Source: Salticus scenicus (taxonomy: Eukaryota; Arthropoda; Arachnida; Araneae; Salticidae). Taken from it: a stretch of 64,000 nucleotides of DNA. Below the pieces are notes generated by a model. That model made no database searches and was not told the origin of the DNA. It saw only the letters and a program-made list of their open reading frames with translations. The translations under genes were made by a program, and so were the position numbers. Positions 10,961 through 22,618 of the stretch are shown here, one piece after another. The stretch is from contig OZ005661.1 in the NCBI GenBank assembly GCA_963930645.1, forward strand, positions 198,818,532 through 198,882,531, in the 5' to 3' direction. The first letter of the stretch is position 1. Each line of letters opens with the position of its first letter.

Positions 10961-11024
10961 GTCAAAGTTTAAAATTTCGAATGTTATATATTTATATATT
11001 TAACAAACCCTTAATCCATTTCAA

Positions 11025-11060
<36 letters not shown>

Positions 11061-11109
11061 ACCCTTTTTTCAACAAATATGAAAATGTCTGAATAAGATT
11101 AAAGTTCTG

Positions 11110-11630
11110 CCGTACACTTTAAAAAACAAGGCAACGAATGTTATTAACGTTAAAATTATTCCGAAAGAGATTTGCAATAATTCAAGCAAAATTCCAGCCG
11201 CCTTCAAATTTGCATTTCAGCCTCTCTCTTTAAATGCTGACTTAAATAAGGCAATTTTATTTGTGAACTTTATTTTTAGTATCTCTGTCACGTTTCCCAG
11301 GACAAAGAGATTTTTCTTTCATCATTTACACTAGGGTTTTGTTCTCATGGATAAAAAAATAAAAAATAAACATTAAAGCTGAGCAAAATGAGCCTGATAC
11401 TAGAGATTGAGAACATGGCATAGATTTCATAGAGCTTGCCTGCATATCAACTACATGTGCATGGATTTAGCTTTGCAACTGAAAGATTTGGGGAAATGTA
11501 AAGTAGGGGGTTTTGAATGCAAAGCTGTTACATACGTAAACAAGAATGTAATATCAGTCAAAATCTTGTTATTTGGGATTTGAATTTTAAGTTATGTTTG
11601 CAGTTTAAAATTTCAGTAGAATACAATTTT
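11110..11630 (+). repeat. Dispersed repeat family E, copy 1
   Basis: First of four same-orientation copies in intron 1. Landmarks shared by all four are AAATTATTCCGAAAGAGATT, TTTGCATTTCAGCC, GTATCYCTGTCACGTTTC, GATTGAGAACAT, AGAGCTTGC and ATCAACTACATGTGCATGGA. No coding capacity is visible. Confidence 0.7.
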
Positions 11631-12036
11631 TTTAAATTAGTAAATTTGTGGAATGCATTTTCATATACGTATGTATACAGGGTATCCCAAAGTGACTGAA
11701 TCACGCTTTAGTTCTTTATTTGTTAGAGATAAGTAGATAATGTAAATTGATAATTGTTCAAAATAAGGTAAGAAAGAAGACTGAGTTTAAAGAAAAAATG
11801 AGTCTGTTAATTTTAAGTAATGTTTGCAGTTTAAAATTTCAGTAGAATGCATTTTTTAAAATTAGTAAATTTGTGGAATGCATTTTCATATACTTATGTG
11901 TACAAGGTATCCCAAAATGACTGAAAAACGTTTGAGTTCTTTATTTGTTAGAGATAAGTAGACAGTGTAAATTGATAAATGCTCAAAAAAGGTAGGAAAG
12001 AAGACTACGTTTAAAGAAAAAATGGGTCTGTTAATT
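11585..12036 (+). repeat. 226-bp tandem duplication, two units
   Basis: TTTTAAGTTATGTTTGCAG at 11585 recurs at 11811 as TTTTAAGTAATGTTTGCAG. Both units contain a mariner-like terminus (ACAGGGTATCCCAAAGTGAC and ACAAGGTATCCCAAAATGAC), TTCTTTATTTGTTAGAGATA and GTCTGTTAATTTT. The first unit starts within repeat E. Confidence 0.75.
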
Positions 12037-12099
12037 TTCAAAAACTTACAATGTTTTAAATTTCTATACGACCCCTCCAAACATATGTTAGATTTTTTT

Positions 12100-12660
12100 T
12101 TTTCTGTCGAACAAGGCTACTATAAAAAATACAATTAAGCATTTTTTTTTTTTTTTTTTTTGACGGGGGGGGGGGGATTAGTTAGCCAAATTTGTCTAAG
12201 AGGGATCGCATAAAATTTCAAAAAGTGTAACTTTTTGACATTTAACGATAAGAAATTTTTATTAACGTGGTCTTATTCCCTACCGTATTTTGAACACTTT
12301 TGATTTTACATTACCAATTTATCTCTAATAAGTAAAGGAAATGCGTTGCAATCACTTTGGAGCCCCTATTATGCTACACATCACGAACTGTCCCCTCCAT
12401 GGAGGATAAAAATTGTGATGGCATGTCTCGGACCACCCTTAGGGTTGAGTCCAAGACCGTCGCCAATTGCCTATAGTGCAAGTCCACTAACGGGACGTAA
12501 AATATTCACTCATTCATGTTGTTTTTTAGTTCCTCGTCATACTATAGGTATGGGGAACTTACGTAATTGTGAAAATTTTCGACCTCGGTTTTTTGACCTT
12601 TTTTAAACGTTTTCAGGCGTGACGAATTCGACAAAATTTGTATAGTGTCCATCTGTAGGG
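12100..12660. other. Poly(T)/poly(G) tract and an unassigned GC-richer patch
   Basis: A T run followed by a G run lies at about 12140-12176. The stretch 12340-12560 is less AT-rich than its surroundings (CTCCATGGAGG palindrome, GGACCACCCTTAGGGTTGAG). It has no sustained frame or known motif and could be the remnant of a retroelement. Confidence 0.4.
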
Positions 12661-13420
12661 TGTCTGTTAGTTTGTTAGTTTGTACACATGATATCTCATG
12701 AACAAATGATCGCAGAGAAGACGGACCAGTTTTAAAATATTATTTATGACACTGGCAAGAACCTTAATCATTTGCAACATTCGAATTGAAAAACTTCAGA
12801 AGTTATTCGAAATTTACGAACTTCTTAAAATGGGAGAATAGGGCAAAATTTCACTTAAACGTCAATGAAAAGAAATATTTTTATCGTAACGATGTAAGAA
12901 CAGCTTTTAAATATACGTTTTCATGCCAGGATGAACATCATTAACTATAAACATGTCGCTTTGAAAATTTTTGCAATTTTTATGAATTTCTTAACATTGT
13001 AGAACAGAGCAAAATTTTGTATAAATGTCTCTTTTTAGGGATATTTTCATCGTAAAGATGTTAGACTGCTTTTAAAATATTGTATAAGTTACTAGTATGT
13101 TCATCCCTGTGACCCCTGAATTTTTTTTATTTAAAAGTTATTTGGAATTTACGATTTACTTAATATGGCAGAATAGGGCAAAATTGAGCATTAACGTCCA
13201 TTTTGAGGATCATAAATATATCAGACAACTTCAAAATAACATTTATGATACTTGTTTGAACATGATTGACTTCAAATATTCAAATATAAAAATTTCGTAA
13301 GTTATTCGAAATTTAAGTTTTTATCAACATAGAAAAATTACGCGATATTCCATATAAATACGCATTTTGAGGATTGTTGCATTGGAAATAGTAGCATGAA
13401 AATTAAGCTATGAAATTGAC
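12660..13420 (+). repeat. Degenerate ~167-bp tandem repeat, about four units
   Basis: GTTATTCGAAATTTA-like boxes occur at about 12802, 12970 (weak), 13137 and 13301. Each is followed by an AGAATAGGGCAAAAT-like box and a TTTTNATCGTAA/GAGGATCAT box. The units are diverged. No coding frame crosses them. Confidence 0.6.
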
Positions 13421-13734
13421 CCCAATAAAATAAATTTATGGGTTAGAATAAGATAAATATATCTAACTGAACGATGAGTAGCCTATTAGGCAGGGTGATC
13501 ATTCTGTCACTGCGTCAAGAATTTGGTTAAATTCCTTTCTGTTAACATGAATACAATATGTCTTGTACAAGAAATTTATGAAAACATACACACGATAGGG
13601 AACTGAGCAGAGTCCACCAAAGACAACTAGTTTACAGGGTGATCCAAAAGATTTTGATTTTTATATAATTGTTTACTCGTGCCCTTTTTCTCTTCGGGCA
13701 CAACTTTTGCTGACATATTTGAGGTATAAATAAA

Positions 13735-14251
13735 TAAATTTTAATGATACTTAAATTTTAATCATTTTAATCCTTTGTACTATATACTGTCATTTTTCCC
13801 CCAATAAATATATTAAATTAAAAGAAAAAAAAGTTTTCTATTTCAAAAGAATAAAAAATAAAAAGTTGTTACACTATAAAAATTATACGTAAACATAACA
13901 ATTTATTTCTATTGCATTACCATTTAATTTTCAATAAATATAATAAGTTAAAAAAAAAAATTAATCTTCAAATGAATGAATGAATTAAACAAATAAAAAA
14001 TAAGTAGCGTAATAGCTAAGATATGCAGATGATTGAAATAAAAGAATAAATTTCAGAAAAATTAAACATCGAAGCCAAAATTTAAAATCGAAAAAAATTA
14101 ATTAAATAAAATCAAATTCGAAAAATCGCAATGAGGTGCACACTTACAGGGTCCCAGATACCCATTCGCTAAATTTTGTAGCTCTGCGATTAGTAGTGTG
14201 AGCACCAGAGTGCAGACAGTCACACAGACAGACACTTTTCTTTATCCATAT
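13735..14251 (+). repeat. Dispersed repeat family F, copy 1
   Basis: Shares with 14765-15333, in the same order, ACTATATACT, TTTTCAATAAATA-like words, CTTCAAATGAATG, TAGCGTAATAGC, GCACACTTA, TTTCGTAGCTCTGCGA-like and GTAGTGTGAGCA words, a CAGACAGACA tract and ACTTTTCTTTATCCATATAG. GACTACGTCCGCTGCGCTGG just downstream resembles, in reverse complement, 29645-29675. It looks like the 3' end of a retroelement family, without coding sequence. Confidence 0.6.
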
Positions 14252-14764
14252 AGACTAGCAGACTACGTCCGCTGCGCTGGTCACTATATTTAAATGAATT
14301 TTCAAAAGAATTTGATAAGTATTTATTTTTTACACTTTATAAATATAAACTAAAAAAATTAAATTTAAATCGTTCTAAACCTCGTTTCGGGTACCCGCTG
14401 TCTATAGCCGCTCTTTTTTCCGCCCGTACTGCATGGAGTTCAGGTTCCCACTGCCTGTAGAAAGGTCTTTCTCGGGCCCTTCAGTTTGTGTATTTATCGA
14501 CGACAGGTCTATCTGATATTTTTTACGAACTATCATATGGTATTATATAGTCCCCGCTATTTACACTATCCCAGGTAATATCCATATCATACCACCAGGT
14601 AATATCCATCCACTATCCATAACGTTGTTATAACTATTTTTTTACTGTTCAGACTTAATTGCAACGGTATAACAACATTATGTGCTACCTGGGATATTAC
14701 GATTTGATTCTGACCAGTAAAATAAAATAAAAAGTAGAATTTCTTAAAAAATAAATAAATACAT

Positions 14765-15333
14765 AAAATACACATAAATTTTAATTAGTTTCCTTTCAAC
14801 TATATACTACCATTTTTTTCCCGATAAGTACTATAAATTAACAAAGAAAATAATTTTTTTTAAAGGAATTAAAAAAATGAAAAATTAAAACTTGTATCAT
14901 AAAAAATATACATAAACATCGCTGTTATAAATATGTTTTTAAATTAAAAATTTAATGTACTTTTTTTTTTCTACTGTATTACTATTTTATTATGTTTTCA
15001 GTAAATACAATAAATTAAAAAGAGGAAAAAAATATTTTGCCTTCAAATGAATGTATTAAATAAAAAATAAATAGCGTAATAGCCGTTGCTAAGATACGCA
15101 GACGATTTTAATGAAAAAAAAAATTATGTAAAATGAAATATAGAAGCCAATATTTAAAATAGAAATAATAATAATAATAATTAAACAAATTCAAAAAAAT
15201 TTCGTTGAAGTGCACACTTAAAGGATCCCGAATATCCGCCTTCCAAGTTTCGTAGCTGTGAGATGAGTAGTGTGAACAACAGAGCACAGACAGACACACA
15301 CACACACACACACACTTTTCTTTATTTATATAG
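14765..15333 (+). repeat. Dispersed repeat family F, copy 2, with (CA)n
   Basis: Second copy, about 1 kb downstream of the first and in the same orientation. Here the CAGACAGACA tract has expanded into a CA microsatellite of about 24 bases ending near 15314, before ACTTTTCTTTATTTATATAG. Confidence 0.6.
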
Positions 15334-15369
15334 TTGACCAATACTTAAGCCACATTAACCAAGGAAAAG

Positions 15370-15970
15370 AACAAATTTGAATAATTTACATTATTTTTAA
15401 CCAAATTATGATAAAATACTAGCTTTAGAGCTTACTTTAGAAATGATTCCGGATACTGAGTGCTGCAAACATATAAATTATTCCGAGAGAGATTTGCAAT
15501 AATTCAAGCAAAATTTCAGCTACATTCAGATTTGCATTTCATCCTGTGTCTTTGAATATTAGCTTAAATAAGGCGATTTTATAAGCGAACTTCTTTTTTA
15601 GCACCCCTGTCACGTATCTTGAATAAAAAAATTTTCATTCACCACATAGTTTAAGATAATATTTTTATGGTAAAAAAAAAACAAAAAAAAAAAAAAAAAA
15701 CTTTAAATCTGAACTAAATAAGATTGATGCCAGAGATTGAGAACATTTCGTCGACTTGATAGAGCTTGCATGCATATCATCTCCATGTGCTGGGATTTAG
15801 TGCTACAAACGAAGGACTACGTGAAAAAGTAAAGCATAATTTTTTGAATACATAAATATTACATACATGATAAAGAGTAAGATATTAATCAAAACCTTTT
15901 TATTTTGTATTTGAGCTTTAAGTTATTTTTGCAGTTTAAAATTTCGGTTAAACAATTTATTTTTATTTAT
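15370..15970 (+). repeat. Dispersed repeat family E, copy 2
   Basis: Aligns with copy 1 and extends further upstream, where ATTTGAATAATTTACATT matches copy 3. An internal poly(A) tract (about 15668-15700) interrupts it. Landmarks include CCTGTCACGTATC, CCAGAGATTGAGAACAT and ATAGAGCTTGCATGCATATC. Confidence 0.65.
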
Positions 15971-16403
15971 TTACTAAATATTTACGAATATATTTTTCAT
16001 ATACTGTTATATACGCGATTAAAAAGATTATACATTTTTGAGTCTAATGATTAATTTTTATTTCAAAAGCTTAAATTATAACAAGGCACTTTGTAATTGA
16101 ATATAAGTTATGGAAATAACTCTTCCACATTTTTAATTGATAAATTCTTAAGCTACTTCTATAAAATTAAAGAGAAATTTTGAATAAATTATTTACTTTA
16201 TTTTCCTCTAATAAAATTAAATTTTTTTCAGCGTATTTAAGAAATAAGTTCAATGCTTCAGTAAATTCCTTTTTACTTTTAATGTCAACTCTGTAAATTT
16301 AACTATGTAAACTCTATTTTACATGTCTTTATATCAGCTTCCTCTCATAGAAAATTTGTTAGGTGTCTACTTCCTTAGGCCAAGTTTGTCTTCTGATCAC
16401 ATT

Positions 16404-16435
<32 letters not shown>

Positions 16436-17449
16436 TGCATATAATATGTGTAATATCGGTTAATGGAACTCGTGTGGTTGTTTCACACCAGATTTTTTTA
16501 GACTTCAAAAACATGTAATCACTTGTAAAACGATGTTACGTTATGTTTTATTAACCCTTTCATTCCCCGTAATGCCAATGGAATCATAACATTTCAGGTT
16601 TTCTTTCTTACCATCTATCACTCCCGCTGATTCAAAATTAACAATATTAAATTCTATAAACATTTTCCCACCGAAAAATATATACTATTTTAGATGGTTT
16701 CACTATCCTTGTTCATAAATAAAATTATATTACACTCTATTCTGGTAATAATATCGGAATCAGTTTCCTGTTTTTTATTTTATTTTTTAATATTTATAAT
16801 TTGTATTTTAATTAATTGCAATATGTATTTCTTCCAAAATTTTGATATTTTTATTTGTTGAAAAGTTATGATTTTAAATGACGTCAGTGGTTATATTAAA
16901 CATAAATAAACACATCTCGGTTGCTTTGTTAGCTGTATTAATTCGTACTGAGCTACTACCCCTATTTAAAAAAAAAGATTTATATACATTACCTTTGAAA
17001 TAAATTTATGACAAAAAATAAGATTTATTGTTTTATGGAGGGAAAAAATTGGGAATGGAAGGGTTAAAGACGTTAAAACTCAAAAATATCGTTGTGACTT
17101 TCTTCTCATGCAGTTTTTTTTACACATGTATTAATTATGATATATTTAAAAGCTTCTATATTAATAACATTACTTAAATAAAGTATTAAACGTGAATTTA
17201 ATAATAACTATGATATATTTATGAACGCTTCTTCTTATGCGTTAATTTTTTATCTTAAATACCAGACTGTTTACCCTAAGTGAAATATTTAAACTAATTT
17301 ATTTTTCTTTTTTTTTCTTCTATGTACACAATCTGATATTTTCTGTTCTTTTAATATAATTTAAAATATTTAAATTAACACATCCTTTTTCTAAAACCGA
17401 AATTCAAAATGTTCAACATCTTTATGTAGGACGAATTCTGAAGCAGGCT
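15971..17449. other. Non-coding intronic stretch
   Basis: AT-rich, with a poly(A) tract at about 16408-16434. I see no gene, splice-consistent exon or repeat structure. Confidence 0.5.
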
Positions 17450-18160
17450 CTAACCAATGAAATGGACAATTTTGAATAATTTATTTGCATTGTTTTTCAA
17501 TAGATTGTAATAAAATTGCAGTTTTGTCTCTCCCTTTATAAATTGTTCAGAGCATTTAGCGCTACAAACGTTTAAATTATTCCGAAAGAGATTTTCAGTA
17601 ATTCATGCAAAATTACAGCCATATCCAGATTTGCATTGCCATCTTTCCTTTTTAAACATTAGCTTAAAGAGGCCAATTTTATTTGTGAAACTATCCTTTT
17701 TGTATTCCCGTCGCGTTTTCAGAAAAAAAAAAAATTCGATCACATTTTTAGGATTTTATGTTGGTAATAAAATCCTAAAAATGCGATTGAAATAACGTTG
17801 GTAATAAAATCATAAATATGTTATCGAAATGATGTTGGTAATAAAATCATAAATATGTTATCGAAATGATATTGGTAATAAAATCCTAAAAATGTGATCG
17901 ACCGTTGGTAAAGATTTAAAAGTTATGGTAAAAAACTTTTAAATCTTTACAAAAATTAACTTGGCACTAGAGATATGCCAATGCACTTGATAGAGCTTTC
18001 ATATCATCTACATATGCATGAATTTAACGTGATTTGAGGTTTTAAAAAAAGGGGGGTGGGGTAACATTTTAGATGTTTTAACTGTGATATTTGTAAATAA
18101 TAATTTTATATTAGGCGAAATTTTTTTAATTGTGACTTGAATTTTAAGTCAGAACTGAAG
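17450..18160 (+). repeat. Dispersed repeat family E, copy 3, with a 41-bp internal array
   Basis: Matches copies 1, 2 and 4. A private array of about four units, TTGGTAATAAAATCMTAAA with ATGTTATCGAAATGAT, period about 41, lies at about 17743-17905 where the other copies are single. Confidence 0.7.
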
Positions 18161-19104
18161 TCTGAATTGTAAGTGGAATAAAAACTTTACGAAATTTTTT
18201 ATTTTATATTATTGTGCGATCGCAATATACCTTGGCGTATGATACACGCGTTTTTCAGACAATTCTATTCAGGAAAAAAGATGTGAGGTAATGTTACTGT
18301 GGTAACAGAACGAAGAGTGGTTTCCAGATATAGCTGTGTTAACCCATTTTTTAGTGAGAAATTATAAAGTGAAATTGATAATAAACTTTGTCTGGATATT
18401 TGAGCACTAAAACGTAGTAACTAAACTTTTAAAAATATTTCGGCAGTCTAATAAAATTTAAAAAGAAATTTGATTTAAAGAAAAAAAGCACTTCTATCTT
18501 TTCCAGACTTTTTTTTTTTTACATCAAAAAATGAAAACATTAAACGAAATGAAAAAGCAGCTTTTAAGGATTCACTGAATTTAAATATTTAAAACAGACA
18601 CTCTTTAAACACAAAATTATTGCAATGTTTAAAGATTGTATGATTTTTAATTATTAATTAGATCTGAATTATACGTTACGTATAGTCGGCAAAATGGCGG
18701 GTAAATCAGAAGAATCGTTTTCCGAAATGTACTGTCACTATGCATCATCTGCGTTTACTATTTGGTACCCCCTTCTTTCAAATGGCAGTACACCAACTTT
18801 TCGGTCACACAGTACATATCTATGCGTGTTTCCAATCAAATATATTCATTCATGGTTTTTATACTCTTTTCCTTAATTATATTTCTGTAGCTAAATATAT
18901 TTACCATGCAGTTTTTTAATTAAATATAAATCATGTGTATAATTCATTTTCTTTCTCATATCAAACATTCATTATAGTTTTCTGTTTGTAAATATAACAG
19001 TAATATTATTGTGATAACAAAGAAATTAAGCAAATACCATTCCTGTCATATAACTTATAAATCCCCCCCTCCTACCCCCCCCCGAAAAAAAAACATTAAG
19101 AGGA
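18161..19104. other. Non-coding intronic stretch
   Basis: AT-rich. A frame at 18694-18876 has no recognisable motif and no splice context. A C-rich to A-rich junction lies at 19065-19092. Confidence 0.5.
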
Positions 19105-19250
19105 CATTCTATTTATGATCAACAGAAGCCAAGGCCAATGTTATTCTATGGAAAATTTTGCCCCATTATAACTCATTAACTAATTCATATTTTTAAATTC
19201 CGCTTACATATTTAGAAAATACACAACTATTAAACAGTTTATCGTTTTCT

Positions 19251-19288
<38 letters not shown>

Positions 19289-19330
19289 TTAATATTTTAT
19301 TTTTGAGGTTGTAAAATACGAATTTTCACA
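19105..19330 (+). mobile_element. TTAA MITE family B, single decayed arm
   Basis: AAGAGGACATTC, GAAGCCAAGGCCAATGTTAT, TATGGAAAATTTTG, CTCATTAACTAATTCATATT and TTTTTAATATTTTATTTTTG follow the left arm of the family B MITEs at 7871 and 45496. A poly(T) tract (about 19254-19282) sits where the centre would be, and the opposite arm is missing. Confidence 0.55.
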
Positions 19331-19610
19331 ATTTTAATCTTTGTTTAAACTTATTAATTTAATATTTTGTTCTTTTCATTTCTTGATTTGTACTTAGTAA
19401 ATGGTTTAGGCTTAGAACTGAGAGAAATTTAGCTTATGCTCTCCTTGCGACAGAAAACCATTTACTTTGCATGCTTTGTATTCTACCAAACACTTGTTTG
19501 TAATTGTTTAAACTAATATTAATCTTAATATTAAATAATTGAAAAGTTTTAATATTACATATTGGGCAGTCCCTTAAATGATGGTGAAATTTTCTTTTTT
19601 TATTTTTTGA

Positions 19611-19772
19611 AGTCCGATACGCATACCCTCTAATTTTTTTCGATTTAATCCTAATATGTATATTAGGACTTCACTGTCAATTCGGCACGTGTTAACTTTA
19701 TCCGAGAGAGCTGATATCTTGCTAAAAAATGTTTAGGGTCAAATAAAAAACAATTAGAGGGTATGCTTATCG
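19611..19772. mobile_element. Small inverted-repeat element
   Basis: TCCGATACGCATACCCTCTA at 19612 faces TAGAGGGTATGCTTATCGGA ending near 19772, and complementarity continues into flanking T/A runs (arms of about 28 bp). The 160-bp unit is MITE-like. Its target duplication cannot be read. Confidence 0.55.
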
Positions 19773-20449
19773 GATTAAAAAACAAACCAACAACAACAAA
19801 AAACTAAATCACTTTTATTTAACGGATATATATGTCCATAATTTATTCCCATTAAAAATTTATGAGCACGTTTGCATAAATAATTAACCTTCTAGCGGGC
19901 GCGCTGCTTATACGAACATGAAAGCTTTTCACATATAACTACTGTAAAATATGTATTTTAAAGTATCTGAATATTTTAATTATACTATAACCATTTGAAG
20001 ATTAATAAGAACATTCAGTTAGAACTTTTATTCATTAAAACAAAACTGAAAGAATGAAACTGAAAGCGCAAAATCAATATAAAAAAAATCAAAGAAACAT
20101 CGGAATTATAAGTTAATTGATTTTAAAAATATTTAAAATAATAATGTTTAAAACAAAAACAACAAACAATCGTTTTTAGCAGTGAAAAAAAAATCAAATA
20201 TAACAAAACGTTACATGAAAGGTCGCACGTATTTTTCAAATACAAATAGCAAATATTCAGCTTCATATCATTGTCTCGAGGTTCAAAAGATAACTAAAAA
20301 TAGATCAATATATACTGAGTGAATAGCCTAAGATAAGTGTTTCAAATGCTCTCTGACTTTAAGATATACAACGAGATTTACCACAAGTGTATCTCTCAGA
20401 TACGCGCGCCCGTTGGAAGGTTAAACTTTCGCTTAACATTTTAGAAATG

Positions 20450-20880
20450 AATCAACACAATGGACGTTATAGACGTTTAAATTATTTCGAAAAGGATTTT
20501 CGACAATTCTACAAAATTGACTCACATTTAGATTTGCATTTCAGCCTTTCTCTTTAAGCACTCGCTTAAATAGGGCAGTTTTATTTGCAAACTTCATTTT
20601 TAGTATCCCTGTCACGTTTCCATGACAAAAGGATTTTCTTCAATCGCGTATACCTTAGAATTTTATTTTTAGGGTAAAAGCTTTTAAATCTGGACAAAAT
20701 GAGCTTGATTCTATACAGATTGAGAACATGCCATGTGCTTGCTAGAGCTTGCATATCAACTACATAGGCACAGATTTAGGGCTACAACTGAAAGATTTGT
20801 GGGGAAAATAAAGTTTTCGTAATGCATAACTTAATGGTGAAATGTGTAAATATGAATGTAGTACTAATCGATATCTTGTT
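20450..20880 (+). repeat. Dispersed repeat family E, copy 4
   Basis: Fourth copy, same orientation. Landmarks are GATTTGCATTTCAGCCT, TTTTATTTGCAAACTTC, AGTATCCCTGTCACGTTTCC, AGATTGAGAACATGCCAT, GCTAGAGCTTGCATATCAAC and CATAGGCACAGATTTAG. Confidence 0.7.
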
Positions 20881-21311
20881 ATTTTATCATGTTACCATGT
20901 TTTTATTAACTTCTATTCTTGTTTGTTCGTTTGTTTGTTCGGTACAAATCTTGCAATCGAATTTTAACTAACTTCCATACTAGCCTGACATTTGAAACTT
21001 TCACAATAGCTCACAACCCGATGACAACACAATACTTCGAAGTCCGATATTCGAATAGTTTTCTTATAATTAATTAAAATATGAAAATAATAACCTCCTA
21101 ATACATTATAAAGAAACATTAAAGTATTAGCTATAATTTAATTGTTGCCAAAAAAAAAGAGTTCATTTTCTTTCGACATAAAAATAAATATATTTAATTA
21201 AACGTTAGCGTTAAAAAATTGTAAAAAGTTAAATTATGTATCTCACAAAAATTGGCGTCACTATCGGTTTAAAGATTTCATACGCATTGAATAAAGTGCT
21301 AATGTAGTTAG

Positions 21312-21565
21312 TTATATAGCTATGTTAATTGAAATTTTATTTTTCCGACTGAGTGAAAATAATGCCTGGTCCGGGACTCGAACCCCGGATCTTTGACTTA
21401 CAAGGTCAATTGGTAGAGCCTTGACCTTGTAAGTCAAAGATCCGGGGTTCGAGTCCCGGTCCAGGCATTATTTTCACTCAGTCGGAAAAATAAAATTTCA
21501 ATTAATATGATTTTTCTTCCACAGTTGATTGTGTGATTTTAATAAAAAAAAATTATATAGCTATG
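21312..21565 (+). mobile_element. tRNA-derived SINE inserted as a snap-back hairpin, with 13-bp TSD
   Basis: The direct repeat TTATATAGCTATG (21312-21324 and 21553-21565) flanks a 228-bp insertion. The + strand reads TTGGTAGAGCC (D-arm), TTGAC-CTTGTAA-GTCAA (anticodon arm, anticodon TGT), AGATC, a T-arm with GGTTCGAGTCC, and a 3' acceptor strand TCCAGGCA. A non-tRNA body ending in an A-rich tail follows. The 5' acceptor half is absent. Instead 21325-21409 is the reverse complement of 21421-21505 (85 bp, one mismatch), with an 11-nt loop. This fits cDNA self-priming at the D-arm during retroposition. It is not a functional tRNA gene: neither strand has a complete cloverleaf. Confidence 0.85.
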
Positions 21566-21819
21566 ATTCAACAGAAAATTTAAAAACATGGTATATAAAA
21601 ATTTTTTTCTCTTATAATTATTTTTATTTGAAATTTTACGTTATGACTTAAGAATGAATTTTAAGTAAAACAAATATGTTATGCTGTTCATTTGTAACAC
21701 TTTCAAAAATAGTTGTGTAAACTATTTATGACTTTGGTCTCTCTGCCCGCCTGTTTTTTTTTTTTTTTTTTTTTTTTTTTTTCCCTAAATTGATAAATTT
21801 TAGTTTTTCTTTTTTGTAG

Positions 21820-21972
21820 CTGTACCAGCTGGTTCCTCCCCGAGCCTACAGTCACTCTTGGAAACGAGTCTTCTCGACGAACGAGGACGGCTTCAACCTC
21901 AGGACCTTGTACAGAAAAATGGCCGATTATGACTGTCCTGTGTTCATTTTCGTCAAAAACACCAAAGATGAA
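21820..21972 (+). CDS. OXR1: TLDc gene, N-terminal part of TLDc domain (exon b)
   Basis: The exon encodes 51 residues, phase 0-0, with a poly(T)/TTTTTTGTAG acceptor and a GAA|GTACGT donor. Key segments are LVPPRAYSHSWKRVFST, the DGFNLRTLYRKM block and CPVFIFVKNTKDE. The LPPR-like motif, the W within the first strand, 'S-x-x-LY' and the 'P-V-x-x-x-x-K' strand are hallmarks of the TLDc fold in the OXR1, NCOA7 and TLDC2 branch. It follows exon a across a 16.4-kb intron and precedes exon c after 1.5 kb. The TLDc domain of these proteins binds V-ATPase; that function is inferred from the family. The codon use is normal and undamaged, unlike the transposon relics around it. Confidence 0.92.
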
Positions 21973-22164
21973 GTACGTGTTCTATTTTACAGAGATGTTC
22001 TACTCAATAATTTCTTTCGCAAATTTTGATACAATACACTTGATTAAACTGGTAATAAAATAGGTATAATAACTGTCTCTGTTTAAATTTAGATGAAAAT
22101 CGATTCGATAACACACATGAAATTTCAGTATTTTCACGTGTTCTTCCTTGAACTGCCCGAACAC

Positions 22165-22616
22165 ACATATGTAAGGAAAATATTGTAATCATGTTAAAAA
22201 TCTTATTTTGAGATTTTGGTGTTTGTGTACATTTTCCGATCCCCTGAGTTCACTTTTGGTATTTTTCCGTTGATGTATGGTTATATGTATGAGTGAACAC
22301 GATAGCGCCTAAACGATTTGTTCGAATGAGCTGAAAGTTGGTACATATGTTATATGTCACCATAGGACGAACCTATTGGTTTTGGTGAATCTAGGACTTA
22401 ATAGTTTTTATAGAAATTTTTTTTATCATAATAGTTTATGGTCCCAAATATTTTAAAGTGCGATAGCGTCTAAACGCCTTAATTTATACGCGTTATAAAT
22501 TACTGTCGTACGAACGGTATAGTTTTTGGTGAATCATGCTCTTATAAATTTTTTAAGAGGGACACAAAGAAAACTTCTTTTATCATTATGATCTCCGGCC
22601 TCATGAAGTGTAATAG
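22165..22616 (+). repeat. Dispersed repeat family D, copy 2, 5' part
   Basis: AAATATTGTAATCATG, CCCCTGAGTT, GTGAACACGATAGCG, AACGATTTGTTCGAATGAGC, TGAAAGTTGGTAC and GTGCGATAGCGTCTAAACGC follow copy 1 (10293-10960) in order. The copy is interrupted by the mariner at 22619 and resumes after it. Confidence 0.65.
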
Positions 22617-22618
22617 TA

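Noticed and set aside
12346..12606. Coding exon in the GC-richer patch
   Set aside because: The frame has no domain, no family resemblance, and would not fit the TLDc splice pattern, because exons a and b already join directly.
18694..18876. A short frame starting MAGKSEESFSEMY
   Set aside because: No recognisable motif and no splice donor or acceptor in a suitable place. It lies in intron 1.
21404..21468. A tRNA-Thr(TGT)-like gene
   Set aside because: The 5' acceptor strand is missing on both strands, and the sequence sits within a SINE with TSD and A-rich tail.
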